In this document: in pieces, positions 59,574 to 64,000 of the stretch | Layout of the letters: every line of letters starts with the position of its first letter | How positions within the stretch are numbered: position 1 is the first letter of the stretch | Assembly: GCF_018035235.1 (NCBI RefSeq) | Contig: NZ_WPCV01000005.1 | Coordinates: forward strand, 496,001-560,000 | DNA length: 64,000 nt | Direction of reading: 5' to 3' | From: Citrobacter sp. On2M | Lineage (GTDB): Bacteria; Pseudomonadota; Gammaproteobacteria; Enterobacterales; Enterobacteriaceae | Translations under genes and position numbers: made by a program | The notes under the pieces: model-generated | The model's database searches: none | Told to the model about the DNA's origin: nothing | Seen by the model: only the letters and a program-made list of their open reading frames with translations

Positions 59574-59942
59574 TTAATTATTTTCTTTCAGATTATTGCC
59601 ACGCTCAATGACGACCCCGACGTTTGCCGCACGGGCTACCGCACCAGGTTTACTGAGTTTGATCCGCACCCATGGTGAATTAAAGCGGCTAAGTAGCATA
59701 TCCGCCACCTCTTCCGCCACACGTTCTACCAGCGCAAAACGCCCACCTTCCACATGGTTAACAACCGTTTGTGCAATATCAGCATAGCTCAGGCAATCAG
59801 CCACATCATCGCTTTTAGCCGCTTTGCGGTTATCCCACGCCATTTCGATATCGAACACCAACTGCTGTTCAATCGTTTGTTCCCAGTCGTAAACACCGAT
59901 AGTGGTGATTACGGAAAGTTGCTCTATAAATACAATATCCAT
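59574..59942 (-). CDS. folB: dihydroneopterin aldolase
   Basis: 122 aa from the ATG at 59942. FolB removes glycolaldehyde from dihydroneopterin in folate synthesis. It forms an octameric T-fold enzyme with Glu and Lys active-site residues; the catalytic Lys is in 'KLSKPGAVARA' and the Tyr in 'LSYADIAQTV'. Divergent from plsY. Confidence 0.97.
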   Translation of the reverse strand: MDIVFIEQLSVITTIGVYDWEQTIEQQLVFDIEMAWDNRKAAKSDDVADCLSYADIAQTVVNHVEGGRFALVERVAEEVADMLLSRFNSPWVRIKLSKPGAVARAANVGVVIERGNNLKENN

Positions 59943-60048
59943 CACGACCTGCCTGCTTTTTGGCTAACCCGGATACCACTTCCGGCGAAATATGCGTATT
60001 ATCCACAGAAGTAGCGTTTTACACGACATTTTCAAAACGGAACAGCTT

Positions 60049-60666
60049 ATGAGTGCAATCGCGCCTGGAATGATTATCTTCGCGTACCTCTGTGGCTCAA
60101 TTTCCAGTGCTATTCTGGTATGCCGCCTTGCTGGATTGCCGGACCCGCGGGACAGTGGTTCTGGGAATCCGGGCGCGACGAATGTATTGCGAATCGGTGG
60201 CAAGGGAGCCGCCGTCGCGGTGCTGATTTTCGACGTCCTGAAAGGTATGTTACCCGTCTGGGGTGCCTATGCGCTAGGCATCAGCCCCTTCTGGCTGGGA
60301 TTGATCGCAATCGCCGCCTGTCTGGGACACATTTGGCCGGTATTCTTCGGTTTTAAAGGTGGGAAAGGCGTTGCCACCGCCTTTGGCGCAATTGCGCCGA
60401 TTGGCTGGGATTTAACCGGCGTGATGGCCGGAACCTGGCTGTTAACCGTCCTGTTAAGCGGCTATTCGTCGTTAGGCGCTATTGTCAGCGCGCTGATTGC
60501 CCCTTTTTACGTCTGGTGGTTCAATCCCCAGTTCACTTTCCCGGTGTCCATGTTGTCGTGCTTAATTCTGCTTCGTCACCATGACAACATTCAGCGCCTG
60601 TGGCGTCGTCAGGAACCGAAGATCTGGACCAAGTTGAAGAAAAAACGCGAAAAAGACCCCGAGTGA
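60049..60666 (+). CDS. plsY: acyl-phosphate:glycerol-3-phosphate acyltransferase
   Basis: 205 aa from the ATG at 60049, the E. coli length. PlsY transfers the acyl chain from acyl phosphate to glycerol 3-phosphate, the first step of phosphatidic acid synthesis; plsC in this window does the second. Motifs: '[14 protein letters not shown]' and '[10 protein letters not shown]'. Five membrane helices and a basic tail. An earlier in-frame ATG at 59992 gives an unlikely extension. Confidence 0.97.
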   Translation: MSAIAPGMIIFAYLCGSISSAILVCRLAGLPDPRDSGSGNPGATNVLRIGGKGAAVAVLIFDVLKGMLPVWGAYALGISPFWLGLIAIAACLGHIWPVFFGFKGGKGVATAFGAIAPIGWDLTGVMAGTWLLTVLLSGYSSLGAIVSALIAPFYVWWFNPQFTFPVSMLSCLILLRHHDNIQRLWRRQEPKIWTKLKKKREKDPE

Positions 60667-60670
60667 TTTT

Positions 60671-60707
60671 ATTGTCGGATAGTGACGCGTCGGCGTCTTA
60701 TCCGGCC
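60671..60707. repeat. REP-like repeat overlapping the 3' end of ttdR
   Basis: GTCGGATAGTGACGC and GGCGTCTTATCCGGC form an imperfect palindrome between plsY and ttdR, and the second arm contains the ttdR stop codon and last codons. Confidence 0.65.
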
Positions 60708-61639
60708 TCGGGGATGTGATACCCTTCCACCGGCTTGCCTAATCGACGCTGACACCACGTCGCCAGAAACTCCACGCACACGCGAAGCTTCACGCTGCGA
60801 TACAGCGGCTCCTGATAAACCGCCCAGATATTGGCGCTTTGCGCATAGTCCGGCAGCACCCGCACCAGTTCCCCGCTAGCCAGAAATGGCTGCAGGTCCC
60901 ATTCGGAACGCAACATAATCCCTTTTCCCTGCAGCGCCCACTGCAGCACAATCTCACCACTGTTAGAAGAAAGATGTCCCGCCACCTTAACCGACTTTTT
61001 CTCCTGACCGTTATCCAGTTCCCACACCCCGTGAGTCATATCCCGTTCTTTGGTGACCAGGCAATCATGTCGAATTAATTCTGGTAACGTCGTCGGCTCA
61101 CCGTATTTCTGTAAATACGTCGGTGCCGCGCATAATATCCTTTTGTTTTTCGTTAACAAATGCGCAATATAATAATCAGGAATCTCATCATTGATGCGAA
61201 TATCCAAATCGATATTATCCTGCGCCAAATCAATTTGCCGATCGTAAAGTTCGAAATGTACCTGTAATTCAGGATAGCTGTGCATCAATTCTGTAATTGC
61301 CGGTGCAATATAACTGCGCCCAAAACCAAAGCTACAGCCGATACGAATCATCCCTGCCGGACGCGTTTTGAGTTGCGTAACGTCATCGACCAAATGCTGA
61401 TAGCTTGCGAGGATCGCCTGCGCGTGTTCATAGCAACGTTGACCACTCTCCGTTAGCGCCACGCCGCGTGCCGAGCGGCTTAGCAACGTAGCCCCTAGCG
61501 TAGACTCAAGGATCTGAATGCGCTTCGTCACAAACGCAGGCGTCTGGCCCAGCGTCGCGGCGGCGGCGCTAAAGCTGCCGCTATGAACAATTTCAACCAG
61601 CACCTGCAGGTCTTTCGCCAGGGGATACGTGTTCAGCAT
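60698..61639 (-). CDS. ttdR: LysR-type regulator TtdR (Dan)
   Basis: 313 aa. LysR family: winged HTH at 1-65 ('[20 protein letters not shown]'), then a substrate-binding domain. In E. coli TtdR activates the divergent ttdABT genes for anaerobic tartrate fermentation; under the name Dan it is also a nucleoid protein. The C-terminus 'GYHIPEAG' is a few residues longer than the K-12 ending I recall, because of a REP-like repeat at 60671-60707. Confidence 0.95.
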   Translation of the reverse strand: MLNTYPLAKDLQVLVEIVHSGSFSAAAATLGQTPAFVTKRIQILESTLGATLLSRSARGVALTESGQRCYEHAQAILASYQHLVDDVTQLKTRPAGMIRIGCSFGFGRSYIAPAITELMHSYPELQVHFELYDRQIDLAQDNIDLDIRINDEIPDYYIAHLLTKNKRILCAAPTYLQKYGEPTTLPELIRHDCLVTKERDMTHGVWELDNGQEKKSVKVAGHLSSNSGEIVLQWALQGKGIMLRSEWDLQPFLASGELVRVLPDYAQSANIWAVYQEPLYRSVKLRVCVEFLATWCQRRLGKPVEGYHIPEAG

Positions 61640-61851
61640 GATCGGTAATCCGTAATGTGATTAACCGCAGTGTAATTCTCTCATGCGTATTAAACCCTGC
61701 TCTGCCGCAATTTTTATTGCCTTATCTGGACATCATTCACGAACTGTTAATTAGATATTCACAGTGCCAAATAATATAAAACCACATTTTTAGTGGTAGT
61801 TTGTGGCGGAGAATTTATTTCCAGACAAATAAAAGAACTGGAGTTAATAAG

Positions 61852-62760
61852 ATGAGCAATCAAAATAACCAACATGCGATAACTACGCTGACGAACATTG
61901 TCGCCGACTTTACCGCCATGATTTCTACCCGCATGCCTGACGATGTTGTGGATAAATTAAAACAGCTGCGTGAAGGCGAAACCTCGCCGATGGGTAAAAT
62001 CATCTACCACACCATGTTTGACAACATGCAGAAGGCAATCGACCTGAACCGCCCTGCCTGTCAGGACACCGGGGAGATTATGTTCTTCGTGAAGGTCGGT
62101 TCCCGTTTTCCGCTACTTGGCGAACTGCAAAGCATTCTGAAGCAGGCCGTTGAAGATGCCACGGTAAAAGCGCCGCTGCGCCATAACGCGGTTGAGATTT
62201 TTGACGAAGTGAATACCGGAAAAAATACCGGTACGGGCGTGCCGTGGGTCACCTGGGACATCATCCCTGATAATGATGACGCGGAAATCGAAGTCTACAT
62301 GGCAGGCGGCGGCTGTACGCTGCCAGGGCGCTCAAAAGTGTTAATGCCTTCTGAAGGCTATGAAGGCGTGGTGAAATTTGTCTTCGAAAATATCTCCACG
62401 CTGGCTGTTAACGCCTGTCCGCCGGTATTGGTAGGTGTGGGTATAGCCACCTCTGTAGAAACCGCTGCCGTGCTTTCTCGTAAAGCGGTGCTACGCCCTA
62501 TCGGATCACGCCATCCAAACCCAAAAGCGGCTGAGCTGGAACTGCGTCTGGAAGAAGGGCTTAACCGTCTGGGCATTGGGCCGCAAGGGTTGACCGGGAA
62601 TAGCTCAGTGATGGGCGTGCATATCGAATCCGCCGCGCGCCACCCGTCGACTATCGGCGTTGCCGTCTCTACCGGCTGCTGGGCGCATCGTCGCGGCACG
62701 CTGTTGGTTCATGCCGACCTCTCCTTCGAAAACCTGTCTCACACCCGGAGCGCGTTATGA
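61852..62760 (+). CDS. ttdA: L(+)-tartrate dehydratase subunit alpha
   Basis: 302 aa from the ATG at 61852; the open frame extends to 61801. TtdA with TtdB dehydrates L-tartrate to oxaloacetate using a [4Fe-4S] cluster in the cytoplasm. Cluster-ligand cysteines fit 'RPACQDTGE', 'NACPPVLVG' and '[10 protein letters not shown]'. The stop overlaps the ttdB start (ATGA). Activated by TtdR with tartrate under anaerobiosis. Confidence 0.96.
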   Translation: MSNQNNQHAITTLTNIVADFTAMISTRMPDDVVDKLKQLREGETSPMGKIIYHTMFDNMQKAIDLNRPACQDTGEIMFFVKVGSRFPLLGELQSILKQAVEDATVKAPLRHNAVEIFDEVNTGKNTGTGVPWVTWDIIPDNDDAEIEVYMAGGGCTLPGRSKVLMPSEGYEGVVKFVFENISTLAVNACPPVLVGVGIATSVETAAVLSRKAVLRPIGSRHPNPKAAELELRLEEGLNRLGIGPQGLTGNSSVMGVHIESAARHPSTIGVAVSTGCWAHRRGTLLVHADLSFENLSHTRSAL

Positions 62761-63362
62761 AAAAGATCCTCACAACCCCGATCAAAGCCGAAGATCTGGC
62801 AGACATTCGCGTTGGCGATGTCATTTACCTGAGCGGCACGCTGGTGACCTGCCGTGACGTTTGCCACCGCCGACTGATCGAACTGAAGCGCCCGATTCCT
62901 TATGACCTGAACGGCAAAGCCATTTTCCATGCGGGCCCGATCGTCCGTAAGAACTGTGATAAATGGGAGATGGTCTCCGTTGGCCCAACTACCAGCATGC
63001 GTATGGAAGCGTTTGAGAAAGACTTTATCGAGCAGACGGGCGTCAAGCTGGTGGTCGGCAAGGGCGGCATGGGACCGCTGACGGAAGAAGGCTGTAAGCA
63101 GTTCAAAGCGCTGCACGTCATCTTCCCGGCAGGCTGTGCGGTCGTGGCGGCAACTCAGGTTGAAGAAATTGAAGAGGTACACTGGACCGAACTCGGCATG
63201 CCGGAATCTCTGTGGGTATGCCGGGTAAAAGAGTTTGGCCCGCTGATCGTTTCCATCGATACCCACGGCAATAACCTGATTGCCGAAAACAAAAAGCAGT
63301 TCGCTGAACGTCGCGATCCTATCGTCGATGAAATCTGCGAGCACGTGCACTACATCAAATAA
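62757..63362 (+). CDS. ttdB: L(+)-tartrate dehydratase subunit beta
   Basis: 201 aa. Class-I fumarase C-terminal-type subunit that completes the TtdAB heterotetramer. Visible segments: 'FHAGPIVRK' (active-site His), '[17 protein letters not shown]' and '[14 protein letters not shown]'. Overlaps ttdA by 4 nt; ttdT follows 48 nt on. Confidence 0.96.
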   Translation: MKKILTTPIKAEDLADIRVGDVIYLSGTLVTCRDVCHRRLIELKRPIPYDLNGKAIFHAGPIVRKNCDKWEMVSVGPTTSMRMEAFEKDFIEQTGVKLVVGKGGMGPLTEEGCKQFKALHVIFPAGCAVVAATQVEEIEEVHWTELGMPESLWVCRVKEFGPLIVSIDTHGNNLIAENKKQFAERRDPIVDEICEHVHYIK

Positions 63363-63410
63363 CCCTCCCGGAGGGGCGTAATGCCTCTCCCTCTTCGCAG
63401 GGGTACAACA

Positions 63411-64000
63411 ATGGCACCTTTAGCTGGTTGGTGGCGATACCTGACTCCGCTGGTGGTCATCGCCATTATTGCTGTTCTTCCCGTCCCCACCGGTCTTGAG
63501 AGTCATACATGGCTCTATTTTGCCGTCTTTACCGGTGTGATTGTCGGGCTTATTCTGGAACCTGTACCGGGCGCGGTAGTGGCGATGATTGGCATTTCGA
63601 TCATCGCCGTCCTTTCACCGTGGCTGCTGTTCAGCCCGGAGCAACTCGCGCAGGACGGTTTTAAATTTACCGCCAAATCACTGTCGTGGGCGGTATCTGG
63701 CTTTTCAAACTCGGTTATCTGGCTGATCTTCGCGGCCTTTATGTTTGGTACCGGCTATGAGAAAACCGGACTCGGTCGGCGTATCGCGCTGATGCTGGTG
63801 AAAAAGATGGGGCACCGGACGCTGTTTCTCGGCTATGCGGTGATGTTCTCTGAGCTTATCCTCGCCCCCGTCACACCTTCCAACTCCGCGCGCGGAGCCG
63901 GAATAATCTACCCGATTATCCGCAACCTGCCGCCGCTGTATAACTCACAGCCCAATAGTACCAGTTCACGCTCCATTGGCTCATACATCATGTGGATGGG
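63411..64000 (+). CDS. ttdT: L-tartrate/succinate antiporter, 3' end cut by window
   Basis: The frame runs from the ATG at 63411 (CAGGGGT RBS 7 nt upstream) to the window end, 196 codons visible of ~487. DASS-family carrier that exchanges tartrate for succinate. Visible: 'GTGYEKTGLGRRIALML' and 'PVTPSNSARGAGIIYPII' (SNS motif). It is the third gene of ttdABT. An ATG at 63381 is a less likely start. It is similar in motif layout to the transporter at 9297. Confidence 0.93.
   Translation, partial: MAPLAGWWRYLTPLVVIAIIAVLPVPTGLESHTWLYFAVFTGVIVGLILEPVPGAVVAMIGISIIAVLSPWLLFSPEQLAQDGFKFTAKSLSWAVSGFSNSVIWLIFAAFMFGTGYEKTGLGRRIALMLVKKMGHRTLFLGYAVMFSELILAPVTPSNSARGAGIIYPIIRNLPPLYNSQPNSTSSRSIGSYIMWM

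Noticed and set aside
1-64000. CRISPR array, tRNA/rRNA genes, IS elements
   Set aside because: No regular spaced repeats, no clover-leaf or rRNA sequence noticed, and no transposase-like frame.

Overview
This 64 kb window is chromosomal DNA of an enterobacterium close to Escherichia, Salmonella and Citrobacter. Most proteins match my memory of the E. coli K-12 ygh/yqh/ygi/yqi neighbourhood (gpr to ttdT) in order, length and strand. Several accessory islands differ from K-12, and the mix suggests Citrobacter or a near relative. The genus is inference; nothing here settles it. No rRNA, tRNA, CRISPR array, IS element or prophage was seen.

Layout. 1-2.4 kb: 3' end of gpr (yghZ), then three orphan genes where I recall yqhA-yghA in K-12. 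2.4-9.1 kb: exbD-exbB (iron-linked energy transduction), metC, yghB, and yqhC with its aldehyde reductases yqhD-dkgA. 9.2-11.3 kb: a DASS-type anion transporter and a HIT-family protein. 11.3-23.6 kb: ygiQ, a trkG-type K+ uptake gene, ftsP-plsC, parC, ygiW/qseBC, mdaB-ygiN. 23.6-29 kb: an accessory uronide cluster (GH88 hydrolase, MFS transporter, DUF2264 protein, divergent AraC regulator) between ygiN and parE. 29-38.9 kb: parE-yqiA-cpdA-yqiB-nudF, tolC-ygiB-ygiC, ygiD, zupT. 38.9-46.5 kb: an AT-rich accessory stretch with a small membrane protein, a wrecked assT-dsbL-dsbI operon and an intact ygiL-yqiGHI chaperone-usher fimbrial operon. 46.5-64 kb: ribB with an FMN riboswitch, ubiK, glgS, yqiJK, hldE-glnE-ygiF, ygiM, cca, uppP, folB, plsY, and the tartrate locus ttdR/ttdAB-ttdT, the last cut by the window end.

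The core genes serve envelope and phospholipid synthesis (plsC, plsY, uppP, hldE, ftsP, tolC), chromosome segregation (parC, parE), stress signalling (qseBC, cpdA, glgS) and redox or aldehyde defence (yqhD, dkgA, mdaB, ygiN). The accessory parts are nutritional (uronide cluster, DASS transporter, ttd) or surface-related (fimbriae, lost sulfotransferase).

The observations most worth following are the uronide cluster with its DUF2264 protein, the collapsed assT-dsbLI operon, a HIT protein whose third motif histidine is lysine, trkG outside a prophage, the fimbrial operon on the other side of ribB-ubiK compared with K-12, and several strong operator-like repeats. All comparisons with K-12 are from memory and were not computed.
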